Shown here: positions 44,258 through 53,990 of the stretch, in pieces
Numbering within the stretch: position 1 is the stretch's first letter
Layout of the letters: each line of letters starts with the position of its first letter
NCBI GenBank assembly: GCA_017559615.1
Contig: JAFYRB010000053.1
Span: 1 to 61,480 of the forward strand
Reading direction: 5' to 3'
Source: Alistipes sp.
GTDB taxonomy: Bacteria > Bacteroidota > Bacteroidia > Bacteroidales > Rikenellaceae
DNA length: 61,480 nucleotides
The notes under the pieces: generated by a model
Databases searched by the model: none
Told to the model about the DNA's origin: nothing
The model's input: the letters and a program-made list of their open reading frames with translations, nothing else
Made by a program: the position numbers and the translations under genes

Positions 44258-44956
44258 ATGAGTAAAATGAAACGTTCCGATCTCTATTTTGCCATCGTAA
44301 TGTTGGCGATATTCGTGCCTTTCTTCCTATCGCCAGAGCTTTATGCGTGGTATAAGGGTTTCAATGCCGAACACGCAATGATTATGGCATTCCTGAAGTT
44401 CGCTATTCTCTCGACGCTCGGTGAGATGCTCGGATGTCGTATCTCTACGGGAGAGTACACTCATCCTACATTCGGTGCATTGCCACGTATGGTTATCTGG
44501 GGTTTGCTCGGTATGGCTATCTCGATGGCGATGACCGTATTCTCGGCGGGTATCCCAGCATTTATTACCAATATGGGTGGCGGTGAGCTTGTGGCACAGT
44601 TCTATTTGCCAGGTCTATCGTGGGGTAAGTTTGTCGTGGCGTTGTCGATTTCGGTTATGATGAACACCTTCTTCGCGCCTGTGTTTATGACCTTCCACAA
44701 GATTACCGATGCGCATATCGCGGAGTGTGGTGGCTCGCTCAAGGCTCTTGTAACGCCTATCCCTATGCAGCGCCTTATCAAAAACGTGAACTGGGATGTG
44801 CAGTGGGGCTTCATCTTTAAGAAGACCATTCCGCTATTCTGGTACCCTGCGCACACCATTACGTTTATGCTTCCAGGTGAGCTTCGCGTGCTATTTGCTG
44901 CGTTGCTCGGTGTGGCCCTCGGCGTTATCCTCGCAATAGGCCTCAAGAAGAAGTAA
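44258..44956 (+). CDS. Mpv17/PMP22-like membrane protein
   Basis: A 232-residue inner-membrane protein with about four or five membrane segments: near residues 8-28, 43-60, 79-101, 125-145 and 205-228. The segment FWYPAHTITFMLPGELRVLFAALLG is close in outline to the Mpv17 signature (W...Q..NF..VP...R followed by a helix), so I assign it to that superfamily tentatively. Its role in bacteria is unknown. The start could be ATG 44258 or the ATG at 44267 (MKRSDLYF); the first is used. It stands alone, with a promoter box upstream. Confidence 0.6.
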   Translation: MSKMKRSDLYFAIVMLAIFVPFFLSPELYAWYKGFNAEHAMIMAFLKFAILSTLGEMLGCRISTGEYTHPTFGALPRMVIWGLLGMAISMAMTVFSAGIPAFITNMGGGELVAQFYLPGLSWGKFVVALSISVMMNTFFAPVFMTFHKITDAHIAECGGSLKALVTPIPMQRLIKNVNWDVQWGFIFKKTIPLFWYPAHTITFMLPGELRVLFAALLGVALGVILAIGLKKK

Positions 44957-45017
44957 CTGATAATCAGTGAGTATAAGTGTTGCTTATGGGGCTATAAAAA
45001 ATCATTAAGGAAAACTT

Positions 45018-45048
45018 ATTGCAGATAAGTAAAAAGCACTTATATTTG
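45018..45048 (+). promoter_or_regulatory. Promoter and possible operator of the rubrerythrin gene
   Basis: TTG at 45019-45021, 19-base spacer, TATATTTG at 45041-45048 (full match). The -33 box lies in the loop of a perfect 6-bp inverted repeat, ACTTAT-TGCAG-ATAAGT (45014-45030), and ACTTAT recurs at 45038, so a regulator may bind here. Confidence 0.6.
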
Positions 45049-45113
45049 CACCAGGAAACAGAAAGATAACCAATAAAACTAAATAAAAAATTAACCTAAA
45101 AACTAATAAGATT

Positions 45114-45671
45114 ATGGCAAAGAAGTTTATTTGTTCAGTATGCGGATATATTCACGAGGGTAACGAGGCTCCAGATCAGTGCCCATTGTGCAAGGTAGGT
45201 AAGGATAAGTTCAACGAGATGCAGGAGGAGGGTGCCGCTCTTGAGTTCGTAACAGAGCATAAGATTGGCGACGGTCGTGTAGATCACCCTGAGATTCTCG
45301 AGGGCCTCAACAACCACTTTATGGGTGAGTGTACAGAGGTGGGTATGTACCTTGCTATGAGCCGTCAGGCAGACCGCGAGGGTTACCCAGAGATCGCAGA
45401 GGCTTTCAAACGCTACGCTTTCGAGGAGGCAGAGCACGCTTCGAAGTTCGCAGAGCTTCTTGGTGACTGCGTATGGGATACACGTACTAACCTTGAGAAG
45501 CGTATGAACGCTGAGGCTGGTGCTTGCGCAGATAAGATGCGTATCGCAGCTCTTGCAAAGCAGAATAACTACGATGCTATCCACGACACTGTTCACGAGA
45601 TGGCAAAGGATGAGGCTCGTCACGGTAAGGGCTTCGAGGGCTTGTTCCGCCGCTACTTTGGCAACAAGTAA
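45114..45671 (+). CDS. Reverse rubrerythrin (rubredoxin-ferritin-like)
   Basis: Peroxide-scavenging diiron protein of anaerobes. Here the rubredoxin-like Cys4 iron site is at the N-terminus (CSVCG at residues 7-11 and CPLC at 23-26) and the four-helix diiron domain follows, the reverse of classical rubrerythrin. The diiron ligands appear in [20 protein letters not shown] and the DEARHGKG motif near the C-terminus. Reverse rubrerythrins couple NADH-derived electrons to reduce peroxide and oxygen (family knowledge). At 185 residues it is full length. It has its own promoter and terminator, and codon use points to high expression. Confidence 0.95.
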   Translation: MAKKFICSVCGYIHEGNEAPDQCPLCKVGKDKFNEMQEEGAALEFVTEHKIGDGRVDHPEILEGLNNHFMGECTEVGMYLAMSRQADREGYPEIAEAFKRYAFEEAEHASKFAELLGDCVWDTRTNLEKRMNAEAGACADKMRIAALAKQNNYDAIHDTVHEMAKDEARHGKGFEGLFRRYFGNK

Positions 45672-45701
45672 TCGCTCGGCGATAACGCGAACATAGATAC
45701 G

Positions 45702-45739
45702 GCGAATGGGTTATATGCGTAGCCCATTCGCTTTTTTTT
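45702..45739 (+). terminator. Terminator of the rubrerythrin gene
   Basis: GCGAATGGG / CCCATTCGC followed by eight T residues, 31 bases after the stop. Confidence 0.9.
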
Positions 45740-45770
45740 ATGCTGTTGGGCGATTCATCCTAAAGGATGA

Positions 45771-45802
45771 GTTGTGATTTCGAAAAAATATTCATATATT
45801 TG
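45771..45802 (+). promoter_or_regulatory. Promoter of pgk
   Basis: GTTG at 45771-45774, 20-base spacer, TATATTTG at 45795-45802 (full match). A perfect 6-bp hairpin TCATCC-TAAA-GGATGA (45755-45770) abuts the -33 box and could be an operator. Confidence 0.65.
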
Positions 45803-45868
45803 TACGATTTTAGAGCTATTGTTCTAAAACCGTCATAGACAACAATCTATAACTAAAACTATAAAGCT

Positions 45869-47131
45869 ATGTTTGCAATTGACAACTACAATTTCGCAGG
45901 TAAGCGTGCTATCATTCGCGTAGACTTCAACGTGCCTCTCAATGGCGAGGGCCAGGTAACCGACGATACACGTATCCGTGCTGCTATCCCTACCATTAAG
46001 AAGGTCTTGGCTGGTGGCGGTGCAGTAATCCTTATGTCGCACCTCGGACGTCCTAAGAAGAACCCAGATGCAAAGTACTCTTTGGAGCAGATTGTTCCTG
46101 CTATCGAGGCTCGTCTTGGCGAGAAGGTGCTCTTCGCAGGTGACTGTATGGGCGAGAAGGCTGCAGAGATGGCGGCTAACCTTAAGCCAGGTGAGGTGAT
46201 GATGTTGGAGAACCTTCGCTTCTATGCCGAGGAGGAGGGTAAGCCACGTGGTCTTGCTGAGGATGCTACCGACGAGGAGAAGGCAGAGGCAAAGAAGGCT
46301 GTGAAGGCTTCACAGAAGGAGTTCGTAAAGCGTCTTGCATCATACGCTGACTGCTATATCAACGATGCTTTCGGTACTGCACACCGCGCTCACGCCTCTA
46401 CAGCACTTATCGCTGACTACTTCCCAGAGGATAAGATGTTCGGCTACGTTATGGAGAATGAGTTGCAGGCTATCGACGGCGTTATGGAGAACCCACAGCG
46501 TCCATTCTGCGCTATTATCGGTGGCTCGAAGGTCTCTACAAAGATCTCGATTATCGAGAAACTTATGGATAAGGTTGACTCTATCATCATCGGTGGTGGT
46601 ATGACCTACACCTTCGCAGCTGCAGAGGGTGGTCAGGTAGGTAAGTCTATCTGCGAGCCAGATATGTTCCCTGTAGCACTCGAGATTTTGAAGAAGGCCG
46701 AGGCTCGTGGTATCCAGATTCTCCGCTCTCCAGATGCTCTCATCTGCGACGACTTCTCGGAGAATGCTAATACTCAGGAGGCTCCAGCAAACAACATCCC
46801 AGAGGCTTGGGAGGGTGTCGATATCGCAACAGGTGGTAAGGCAAAGTTCCGCGAGCATATCCTCGGTTGCAAGACTATCCTTTGGAATGGCCCAGTAGGT
46901 GTATTCGAGATTAACAAGTTCTCAACAGGCTCACGCGCTGTGGCAGAGGCTATCGCCGAGGCTACCGAGAAGAATGGTGCTTACTCACTCATCGGTGGTG
47001 GTGACTCTGTAGCTTGTATCAACAAGTTTGGCCTTGTAGATAAGGTATCTTACGTATCTACAGGTGGTGGTGCCTTGTTGGAGTATATGGAGGGTAAGGA
47101 GCTACCTGGTGTAGCTGCTATTCGCAAGTAA
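45869..47131 (+). CDS. pgk: Phosphoglycerate kinase
   Basis: Transfers phosphate from 1,3-bisphosphoglycerate to ADP in glycolysis. The protein of 420 residues has RVDFNVPL (substrate loop), [26 protein letters not shown], and the ADP-site [18 protein letters not shown] and GGGDSVA, all in the usual order. An insertion of about 20 residues rich in Glu, Lys and Ala after ENLRFY is typical of Bacteroidetes versions. Codon use is that of a highly expressed gene. Its stop overlaps the left arm of a large hairpin region. Confidence 0.98.
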   Translation: MFAIDNYNFAGKRAIIRVDFNVPLNGEGQVTDDTRIRAAIPTIKKVLAGGGAVILMSHLGRPKKNPDAKYSLEQIVPAIEARLGEKVLFAGDCMGEKAAEMAANLKPGEVMMLENLRFYAEEEGKPRGLAEDATDEEKAEAKKAVKASQKEFVKRLASYADCYINDAFGTAHRAHASTALIADYFPEDKMFGYVMENELQAIDGVMENPQRPFCAIIGGSKVSTKISIIEKLMDKVDSIIIGGGMTYTFAAAEGGQVGKSICEPDMFPVALEILKKAEARGIQILRSPDALICDDFSENANTQEAPANNIPEAWEGVDIATGGKAKFREHILGCKTILWNGPVGVFEINKFSTGSRAVAEAIAEATEKNGAYSLIGGGDSVACINKFGLVDKVSYVSTGGGALLEYMEGKELPGVAAIRK

Positions 47132-47258
47132 TTTCTTGTGATAAGGGGCTATCTCCGTCACCAAGCTCATTGCCTCGAATGGGGATGTACGCCAAGTACA
47201 CCCCCATCCGTGTCAATTTCGACTTGGCAACAAATCTAACCCCTTCTAACAAGAAATT
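47130..47258 (+). repeat. Nested inverted repeat, possible structured RNA or MITE
   Basis: Perfect 10-bp outer arms AATTTCTTGT and ACAAGAAATT, then AAGGGG / CCCCTT, CCAAG / CTTGG, ATTG / CAAT, ATGGGG / CCCCAT and TGTAC / GTACA around the loop GCCAA. Its outermost base pairs overlap the pgk stop codon. Folded as RNA it would form one long interrupted hairpin. Confidence 0.6.
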
Positions 47259-47271
47259 GGGGAGCGAGATA

Positions 47272-47320
47272 AGGAGCTATTTACTGCCGACGGAAATACG
47301 ACACGCAGTAGGGCGCTCCT
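47272..47320 (+). other. Second hairpin before the M13 peptidase gene
   Basis: AGGAGC / GCTCCT and ACTGC / GCAGT form the stem. The preceding GATAAGGAGCTAT is 12/13 identical to GATAAGGGGCTAT at 47140-47152 in the upstream structure. Confidence 0.5.
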
Positions 47321-47383
47321 CTTGATGCCTCATTTGTGGAGAACATCTCCTAACCAAGATTACTAATTACTAATTTATAATAG

Positions 47384-49402
47384 ATGAAACGATTAACATT
47401 TATCCTTGCAACTGCACTTATGATGACAGCTTGCGCGACTGCCGATAAGCAGGTTCCAGCTATCGACAGCAACAACTTCGATGAGTCTATCGTTCGCAAC
47501 GATGACTTCTATCAGTGGGCGACAGGTGGTTGGCAGAAGAACAACCCTCTTAAGCCAGAGTACTCACGCTATGGCTCGTTCGACGTATTGCGTGAGAACA
47601 ACGAGATTCGTATCAACGAGCTCTTCTCGGAGATGACAAAGACCGAGGCTGCGTTTGGTACTGTTGAGCAGAAGATTTCTGACCTCTACAAGATGGGCCT
47701 TGATGAGGAGCGTCTTAACCGCGAGGGCGCAGAGCCTATCCGCGAGGCTGTGAACGCTATCCTTGCAACAGAGAGCCGCGATGAGCTTATCGCCTCTATC
47801 CCACAGCTTCACACTGATGGTATCGGCGTATTCTTTGCAGGTTATCCTGCTGCGGACCTTGCAGATAGCAATATGACAATCTTCTACCTCGAGCAGGGTG
47901 GTCTTGGTATGGGTAACCGCGACTACTATGTTGACGAGAAGAACGCAGAGATTAAGGCTGCTTACCGCACATACCTCGAGAAGATTTTCACGCTCGCAGG
48001 TGTTGAGGGCGACATCGCAAAGATGGTTGAGGATGTTGTAGCGGTTGAGGATCGCATCGCTGTGAACTCTTGGACTAACGTAGAGTGCCGCGACATCGTG
48101 AAGGGTTACAACCCACACACTATGGATGAGGTACGTGCGAAGTACAACACCGTAAATTGGGATGCTTACTTCGCAGTATTTGGCCTCGAGAACCTCGAGA
48201 AGCTCGTTGTTAGCCAGCCATCATCATTCGCAAATATTATGGACGTACTCGCAACAATGCCTGTTGAGGCACTTCGCGCTTACGTTGCTGCACACTACAT
48301 CGACGCAGCTGCATCATACCTCAGCGAGGAGTTCGCAGTAGCATCTTTCGAGTTCTTCGGCAAGACTATGTCTGGTACACAGGAGATTCGCCCACGTTGG
48401 AAGCGTGCTATGGGTGTGCCTAACTCAATTCTTTCGGAGGCTGTAGGTCAGATGTACGTTGCAAAGTACTTCCCAGAGGAGGAGAAGGTACGTGTTGAGA
48501 CTATGGTATCAAACATCCAGAAGGCATTCTCGAAGCACATCGAGGCTCTCGACTGGATGGGTGAGGCTACAAAGGCTAAGGCACAGGAGAAGCTTGCTGC
48601 CTTTACCGTTAAGATTGGCTACCCTAACAAGTGGAAGGATTACTCTACACTCGTTGTAGATCCAGCAAAGAGCTACTGGGCAAATGTTGTTGAGGCTAAC
48701 CGCTGGTACACTGCCGATGCTATGGCTGAGGTTGGTAAGCCAGTAGACCGCGAGAAGTGGCTTATGCCTCCACAGATGGTTAACGCATACTATATGCCTA
48801 CTACCAACGAGATCTGCTTCCCAGCAGCTATTCTCCAGCCTCCATTCTACAACCCTAACGCTGACGATGCTGTAAACTATGGTGCTATTGGCGTGGTTAT
48901 CGCGCACGAGATGACTCACGGCTTCGACGACCAGGGTTCACAGTTCGACAAGGTTGGTAATATGAACGACTGGTGGACTGCCGAGGATCGTGCAGCATTC
49001 GAGGCAAAGACTAACATTCTTGTAGAGCAGTTCAACGCTATCGAGATTCTTCCAGGTTTGTATGCTGATGGTAAGTACTCTTTGGGTGAGAATATCGCTG
49101 ATCAGGGTGGTCTTCGTCTTGCCTTCACAGGTCTTACTGACTACGCTTGGGCAGAGGGCCGTCCAGAGGATATCGACGGCTTCACAGGCGAGCAGCGCTT
49201 CTACATTGGTTACGCTACTCTCTGGGCACAGAATATCACTGACCAGGAGAAGGAGCGTCTTACAAAGGTTGACGTACACTCTTTGGGCCGCAACCGTGTA
49301 AACGCTACTTTGCGTAACATTCAGAGCTACTACGACGCATTCGGCGTAACAGAGGAGGATGCGATGTATATGCCTGTTGAGGAGCGTGTTATCATCTGGT
49401 AA
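47384..49402 (+). CDS. M13-family (neprilysin/PepO-like) metallopeptidase lipoprotein
   Basis: Zinc endopeptidase of oligopeptides, expected at the outside of the cell or in the periplasm. A lipoprotein signal (LMMTAC, Cys17) is followed by a full-length 672-residue M13 protein. NAYYMPTTNEI forms the substrate-binding strand. HEMTH at 508-512 binds zinc with Glu569 in ENIADQGG as third ligand, and the C-terminus carries the R of substrate binding. An H-x-x-x-H/E pair intact means it is likely active. Codons suggest high expression. The gap to pgk is filled with hairpins, and there is a terminator after it. Confidence 0.92.
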   Translation: MKRLTFILATALMMTACATADKQVPAIDSNNFDESIVRNDDFYQWATGGWQKNNPLKPEYSRYGSFDVLRENNEIRINELFSEMTKTEAAFGTVEQKISDLYKMGLDEERLNREGAEPIREAVNAILATESRDELIASIPQLHTDGIGVFFAGYPAADLADSNMTIFYLEQGGLGMGNRDYYVDEKNAEIKAAYRTYLEKIFTLAGVEGDIAKMVEDVVAVEDRIAVNSWTNVECRDIVKGYNPHTMDEVRAKYNTVNWDAYFAVFGLENLEKLVVSQPSSFANIMDVLATMPVEALRAYVAAHYIDAAASYLSEEFAVASFEFFGKTMSGTQEIRPRWKRAMGVPNSILSEAVGQMYVAKYFPEEEKVRVETMVSNIQKAFSKHIEALDWMGEATKAKAQEKLAAFTVKIGYPNKWKDYSTLVVDPAKSYWANVVEANRWYTADAMAEVGKPVDREKWLMPPQMVNAYYMPTTNEICFPAAILQPPFYNPNADDAVNYGAIGVVIAHEMTHGFDDQGSQFDKVGNMNDWWTAEDRAAFEAKTNILVEQFNAIEILPGLYADGKYSLGENIADQGGLRLAFTGLTDYAWAEGRPEDIDGFTGEQRFYIGYATLWAQNITDQEKERLTKVDVHSLGRNRVNATLRNIQSYYDAFGVTEEDAMYMPVEERVIIW

Positions 49403-49446
49403 TATGACTCGGTAAGTCACTCTTGTGGCTTTCCTACTGCGAAAGT

Positions 49447-49483
49447 TATCCCGCTTGGAGTTGCCAGGCGGGATACTTTTTTT
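49447..49483 (+). terminator. Terminator of the M13 peptidase gene
   Basis: TATCCCGC / GCGGGATA stem with inner TGG/CCA pairs, then seven T residues. Confidence 0.9.
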
Positions 49484-49540
49484 GTGGCTATACCTATATA
49501 TAATAAAAGTGTAGAGGCAGACTACTCGCGCGCTTACCTA

Positions 49541-49577
49541 ACAAAAAAGGAGCTACCCCGCAATGAGATAGCTCCTT
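49541..49577 (-). terminator. Terminator of transketolase
   Basis: Minus strand: AAGGAGCTA / TAGCTCCTT followed by TTTTTT. It is 43 bases after the tkt stop. Its AAGGAGCTATCTC arm recalls the AAGGGGCTATCTCC found near 47143. Confidence 0.85.
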
Positions 49578-49619
49578 CTAATATGTATGTGATAACTCTG
49601 CGTTATCCGAGGCTGTGGC

Positions 49620-51644
49620 TTACTTCAACAACGCCTTAACCTCCTCGGCAACAGTCTTACCGTTGTAGCCGAACTTCTCATCCAATACCTTGAATGGTGC
49701 AGAGTAACCGAAGTGGTCGAAGCCGTGGATGAAGCCATCCTCACCAACCAAGCCACGAAGGTTTACTGACAAACCTGATGTCATACCATAGCGTGGCAAG
49801 TTACCCAATACCTCTGCCTGGTATGCCTTATCCTGGTCGCGGAACAAGCCCTCTGATGGGATAGATACGATACGTGTTGCGATACCCTCCTCGGCCAAGA
49901 GCTCTGCGCCCTCTACCAATGTAGATACCTCCGAACCAGTTGCGATAAGTGTAACCTTCGCATCCTTGTTCTCCAAAACTACGTAACCACCGCGCTCTGC
50001 CTTCATAGCCTCCGAACGACGTGACTCGCCGTTAAGAGCTGGCAATGACTTGATGTTCTGACGTGAGAGAATCAACGCTACAGGGCGTGTCTCCTCCATC
50101 GCCATCTTCCACGCTGCTACGGTCTCCTCCGAGTCTGCAGGGCGAAGAACGAGCATAGAACGCTGGCCAGAGTGGTTGTGGAGATGCTCCATAAGACGAA
50201 TCTGTGCCTCGTGCTCAACAGGCTCGTGGGTAGGACCATCCTCACCTACGCGGAATGAGTCGTGTGTCCAGATGTAGATAACCTTCTTCTCCATAAGAGC
50301 AGAAAGACGTACCGCTGGCTTCATATAGTCTGAGAATACGAAGAATGTACCGCACGCAGGGATGATACCTCCGTGAAGTGCCATACCATTCATCACGCAA
50401 GCCATAGTCAACTCTGCAACACCAGCCTGGAAGAACTGACCTGTGAAGTCGCCCTTTGTGAAGGCCTTGGTCTTCTTCAAGAAGCCGTCAGTCTTATCAG
50501 AGTTCGAGAGGTCGGCAGATGATACCACCATATTCTCAACGTGCTCGGCGAAGTATGAAAGCATATTTGCCGATGCAGCACGTGTAGCCTGATCTGGCTT
50601 AACCTCGATAGCTGAGTAATCAATCTCTGGGAGCTTGCCAGAGTAGAAGTTATCCATCTTCTCTGCAAGTGCAGGGTTAGCCTTACGCCACTCTGCCTCT
50701 GTAGCCTGCATCTCCTTTGCCCACGCGCGAAGCTCCTCGCGACGCTGTGCGTAGATCTCCTTCGACTCCTCGAATACTGCGAATGGCTCCTCTGGGTTAC
50801 CACCAAGATTCTTGATAGTCTCTGCGATATCGGCACCCGCAGCTGTAAGAGGCTGGCCGTGTGTAGAAACCTGATTCTCGAACGATGTGCCATCAGCCTT
50901 ACGAGCACCGAAGCCCATAATAGTCTTACCGATGATAAGCGTTGGACGCTCTGTCTCGGCGATAGCAGCCTTCAAAGCAGCACGAATCTCATCGATAGAC
51001 TGGCCGTTAACGGTGATAACGTTCCAGTTCCAAGCCTTATACTTCATCTCGATATCCTCTGTATCTACCTCGTCGCACTTTGTTGAGAGCTGTACGTTGT
51101 TCGAGTCGTAGAACATAATGAGGTTTGAAAGACCGAGGTGACCAGCAACACGACCTACACCCTGTGAAATCTCCTCCTGAATAGCACCATCAGAGATAAA
51201 TGCGTAAGTCTTGTGTGCCATCCACTCACCGAAGCGAGCTACCATAAAACGCTCAGCAATAGCTGCACCAAGAGCCATAGCGTGGCCCTGACCAAGAGGA
51301 CCAGATGTGTTCTCAACGCCACGAAGTACGTCAACCTCTGGGTGACCAGGAGTTACGCTGCCCCACTGACGAAGGCTCTGCAAATCCTCGGTAGAGTAGT
51401 TGCCTGCCAACGAAAGAACAGCATAGAGCATAGGTGACATATGACCTGGATCGAGGAACAAACGGTCGCGGTGAGGGTATGCCATATTATCTGGGTCGTA
51501 GCGAAGGAACTCGCTATAGAGGACGTTGATAAAATCTGCACCGCCCATTGCACCACCTGGGTGACCAGACTTTGCCTTCTCTACCATCGAAGCTGCAAGA
51601 ATTCGGATGTTATCCGCAGCACGCTGAAGTTTGTTGTTTTCCAT
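49620..51644 (-). CDS. tkt: Transketolase
   Basis: TPP-dependent enzyme that moves two-carbon units in the pentose phosphate pathway. The 674 residues have the N-terminal TPP domain (KSGHPGGAMGGADF, residues 24-37, and DPGHMSPMLYA), the TPP/Mg motif region near EEISQGVGRVAGHLGL and YDSNNVQLS, and the second half with THDSFRVGEDGPTHEPVE and the C-terminal transketolase domain. The start is set at ATG 51644, since 22 in-frame codons before it have no family match. A promoter lies 64 bases upstream. Codon use marks it as highly expressed. Confidence 0.97.
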   Translation of the reverse strand: MENNKLQRAADNIRILAASMVEKAKSGHPGGAMGGADFINVLYSEFLRYDPDNMAYPHRDRLFLDPGHMSPMLYAVLSLAGNYSTEDLQSLRQWGSVTPGHPEVDVLRGVENTSGPLGQGHAMALGAAIAERFMVARFGEWMAHKTYAFISDGAIQEEISQGVGRVAGHLGLSNLIMFYDSNNVQLSTKCDEVDTEDIEMKYKAWNWNVITVNGQSIDEIRAALKAAIAETERPTLIIGKTIMGFGARKADGTSFENQVSTHGQPLTAAGADIAETIKNLGGNPEEPFAVFEESKEIYAQRREELRAWAKEMQATEAEWRKANPALAEKMDNFYSGKLPEIDYSAIEVKPDQATRAASANMLSYFAEHVENMVVSSADLSNSDKTDGFLKKTKAFTKGDFTGQFFQAGVAELTMACVMNGMALHGGIIPACGTFFVFSDYMKPAVRLSALMEKKVIYIWTHDSFRVGEDGPTHEPVEHEAQIRLMEHLHNHSGQRSMLVLRPADSEETVAAWKMAMEETRPVALILSRQNIKSLPALNGESRRSEAMKAERGGYVVLENKDAKVTLIATGSEVSTLVEGAELLAEEGIATRIVSIPSEGLFRDQDKAYQAEVLGNLPRYGMTSGLSVNLRGLVGEDGFIHGFDHFGYSAPFKVLDEKFGYNGKTVAEEVKALLK

Positions 51645-51707
51645 AATAAATTTATTTGTATTGTTTGTACTTATTGTCCAAAATTTGAGTTGGGGGGTTA
51701 GAACACA

Positions 51708-51739
51708 CAAAGGTACTAAAATTTTGTGACGTTGTACAA
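51708..51739 (-). promoter_or_regulatory. Promoter of tkt
   Basis: Minus strand: TTG (51739-51737), 21-base spacer, TACCTTTG at 51715-51708 (full match). Confidence 0.65.
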
Positions 51740-51764
51740 CAATTAGCTCAAATTTTGCAAAAAC

Positions 51765-53042
51765 TTACTCCTTAAGCCATATCCAGAGGTCGCGCCACGA
51801 CGAACGCTTGCCGTGCATAAAGATTCCGACGCGGAAAATCCTTGCTGCGATGAGTGTTGTGACGATGAAAGTAGCGTAGAGTATTGCTATCGAAATGGCA
51901 ATCTCCCACCCAGGAATGCCAAATGGTATTCGGGCAATCATCACGATAGGCGAGGTAAATGGTATCATCGATGCCCAGAAGGCCAGCGGTGAGTTAGGAT
52001 CGTTGAATACCGACATCATAACGATTATCGAGAGGATGATAGGTATCATAATCACGGAGTGGAACTGCTGGCTATCCTGTATAGAGTCTACGGCAGAGCC
52101 TGCGGCGGCAAAGAGCGAGGCGTAGAGCAGGAAACCTCCAATGATAAAGAGGGCAAGAAGGGCGAAGAGCGTTGCTATATAGCCTGTGTCGGTCACCGTG
52201 CCGAGCGCTGCGCCAAGCATCATATCGTTAGCTGCCACCACCTCGGCAGAGAATATCGAAGGGATGAGGAACTTCGATGCCGAGAGTACGAGTAGTGCCC
52301 AGATGGCTATCTGGGTGAGGGCTACGGCGGCAATACCGAGAATCTTACCCATCATTAGTTGGAATGGGGTACAGCTTGTTACCATAACATCTATCACGCG
52401 CGATGACTTCTCTTCGATAACCGACGTGAGTACCATCTGACCGTAGAGGATGATAATCATATAGAGTATCATTCCCAGTGCGATGCCGAGGATGTAGCTT
52501 ACGCCCGAGGATGTAGACTCCATATCCTCCTCGCCGATGCCGTCATTGACATAGGTCGCAAGGTCGATGTTGGTCTCGATGTTGGCGAGTATCTCTTCAA
52601 GATTCTCGATGTCGTATGCCTTCAACTTCTCGCGCTCGATGATTGCTTCAATCTGCGATGAGATATTCTGCTCGAACATCATCGACGATGAGCTGTTGGT
52701 GATAAGTTGCACAGAGTCACGCGCTTCGACACTCTCGCCGATGTAGAGAATGCCAAAGATTCCACTCTCTTCGTTGTAGGTGTTGCACGCCTCGCTCTTC
52801 GACATCGCATCCTCGCGGATGAAGCTCACCTCGGGTGTTGATGTGAGGTTATCGGCAATAAGTCCCGAGCGGTCGATTACCACCACCTGCTTCTGGTCGC
52901 TCGAACCGTAGAACATCATCAGCGATGGCGCAACCATCATCGCTATCATAAATATCGGCATCAGCAGCGTCACGATAATAAACGACTTCTTGCGTACGCG
53001 CTCGAGGTATTCGCGCGAGATAATAAGGTATATATTCTTCAT
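51765..53042 (-). CDS. ABC transporter permease (NatB/ABC-2 type)
   Basis: A 425-residue membrane protein. One N-terminal membrane segment (residues 20-45) is followed by a large periplasmic domain (to about 180), then five or six membrane segments, the ABC-2/NatB arrangement. VIEEKSSRVIDVMVTSCTPFQLMMGKILG is the conserved cytoplasmic coupling region. Substrate is not clear: NatAB-type exporters move Na+ or other small molecules. It lies 21 bases after the ATPase gene, in one transcript, and forms the exporter with it. Confidence 0.85.
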   Translation of the reverse strand: MKNIYLIISREYLERVRKKSFIIVTLLMPIFMIAMMVAPSLMMFYGSSDQKQVVVIDRSGLIADNLTSTPEVSFIREDAMSKSEACNTYNEESGIFGILYIGESVEARDSVQLITNSSSSMMFEQNISSQIEAIIEREKLKAYDIENLEEILANIETNIDLATYVNDGIGEEDMESTSSGVSYILGIALGMILYMIIILYGQMVLTSVIEEKSSRVIDVMVTSCTPFQLMMGKILGIAAVALTQIAIWALLVLSASKFLIPSIFSAEVVAANDMMLGAALGTVTDTGYIATLFALLALFIIGGFLLYASLFAAAGSAVDSIQDSQQFHSVIMIPIILSIIVMMSVFNDPNSPLAFWASMIPFTSPIVMIARIPFGIPGWEIAISIAILYATFIVTTLIAARIFRVGIFMHGKRSSWRDLWIWLKE

Positions 53043-53063
53043 AGTTGCTCGTTTTTTAGGGTG

Positions 53064-53990
53064 TTACAAAGCGCCATTTACGGCACGGATAAAGATGTCG
53101 TTCATCGAAGGTATAACCTCGTTCAGGGAGCGGAGTTCACACTCGTCGTTAAGCTTGGCGATAACGTGTCGAACATCCTCGTCTTTAGGGATGTGGATGC
53201 GCGTTTGGGTGTAGCCGCCTACCGTACCGCGGCTCTCGCTGACGGCCATTGCCAAATCTCCAAGTGCGCTCTCAAACGCCTCATTTGTAGCACGATACAA
53301 AACCTCGAAGTTATTACCTCCCGCCGTGCGGCGTATCTCATCCACCGAGCCAGAGAGGATATTTCGCGACTTGTTGATAAGGGTTATGTGGTCGCAAATC
53401 TCCTCCACCGAGGCCATATTATGTGTCGAGAAAATCACCGTAGCACCACGGTCGCGGAGTCCGAGAATCTCCTCCTTCAGAAGGTTGGCATTTATAGGGT
53501 CGAAACCCGAGAAAGGCTCGTCGAAAATCAGGAGTTTTGGCTCGTGAACGACGGTGGCGATAAACTGCACCTTCTGCGCCATACCCTTCGACAAATCCTC
53601 CACTTTACGCTCCCACCAATCGGCGATGTTTAGGCGCTCAAACCAGCCACGTAGTCGGCGCTCTGCCTCGCTGTGGCTGAGGCCTTTAAGGCGTGCGAAG
53701 AAGATAGCCTGCTCGCCCACACGCATCTTCTTGTATAGACCTCGCTCCTCGGGCATATAGCCGATGTGAAATACATCCTCCTTAGTAAGAGGTTTGCCAT
53801 CCAGGAGTACACGTCCTGTGTCGGCCATTGTGATGCGTGTTATCACGCGAATAAGTGTGGTTTTACCCGCACCATTAGGGCCGAGAAGTCCGTACACCGC
53901 GCCACGTGGCACCTCCAAAGAGACATCATCCAGAGCCTTATGTCCGGTGTAGCTCTTCGAGACATTTTCGATTTTTAGTATCGTATCCAT
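53064..53990 (-). CDS. ABC transporter ATP-binding protein
   Basis: A 308-residue ATPase. It has Walker A LLGPNGAGKTT, Q-loop region, signature LSKGMAQK, Walker B LLIFDEPFSGFDP and the H-loop STHN, all intact. About 90 residues beyond the ATPase core (from 220) carry a small accessory domain typical of NatA-type export ATPases. It is the first gene of a two-gene operon with the permease, with a leader of about 145 bases that includes a run of nine G residues (minus strand). Confidence 0.92.
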   Translation of the reverse strand: MDTILKIENVSKSYTGHKALDDVSLEVPRGAVYGLLGPNGAGKTTLIRVITRITMADTGRVLLDGKPLTKEDVFHIGYMPEERGLYKKMRVGEQAIFFARLKGLSHSEAERRLRGWFERLNIADWWERKVEDLSKGMAQKVQFIATVVHEPKLLIFDEPFSGFDPINANLLKEEILGLRDRGATVIFSTHNMASVEEICDHITLINKSRNILSGSVDEIRRTAGGNNFEVLYRATNEAFESALGDLAMAVSESRGTVGGYTQTRIHIPKDEDVRHVIAKLNDECELRSLNEVIPSMNDIFIRAVNGAL

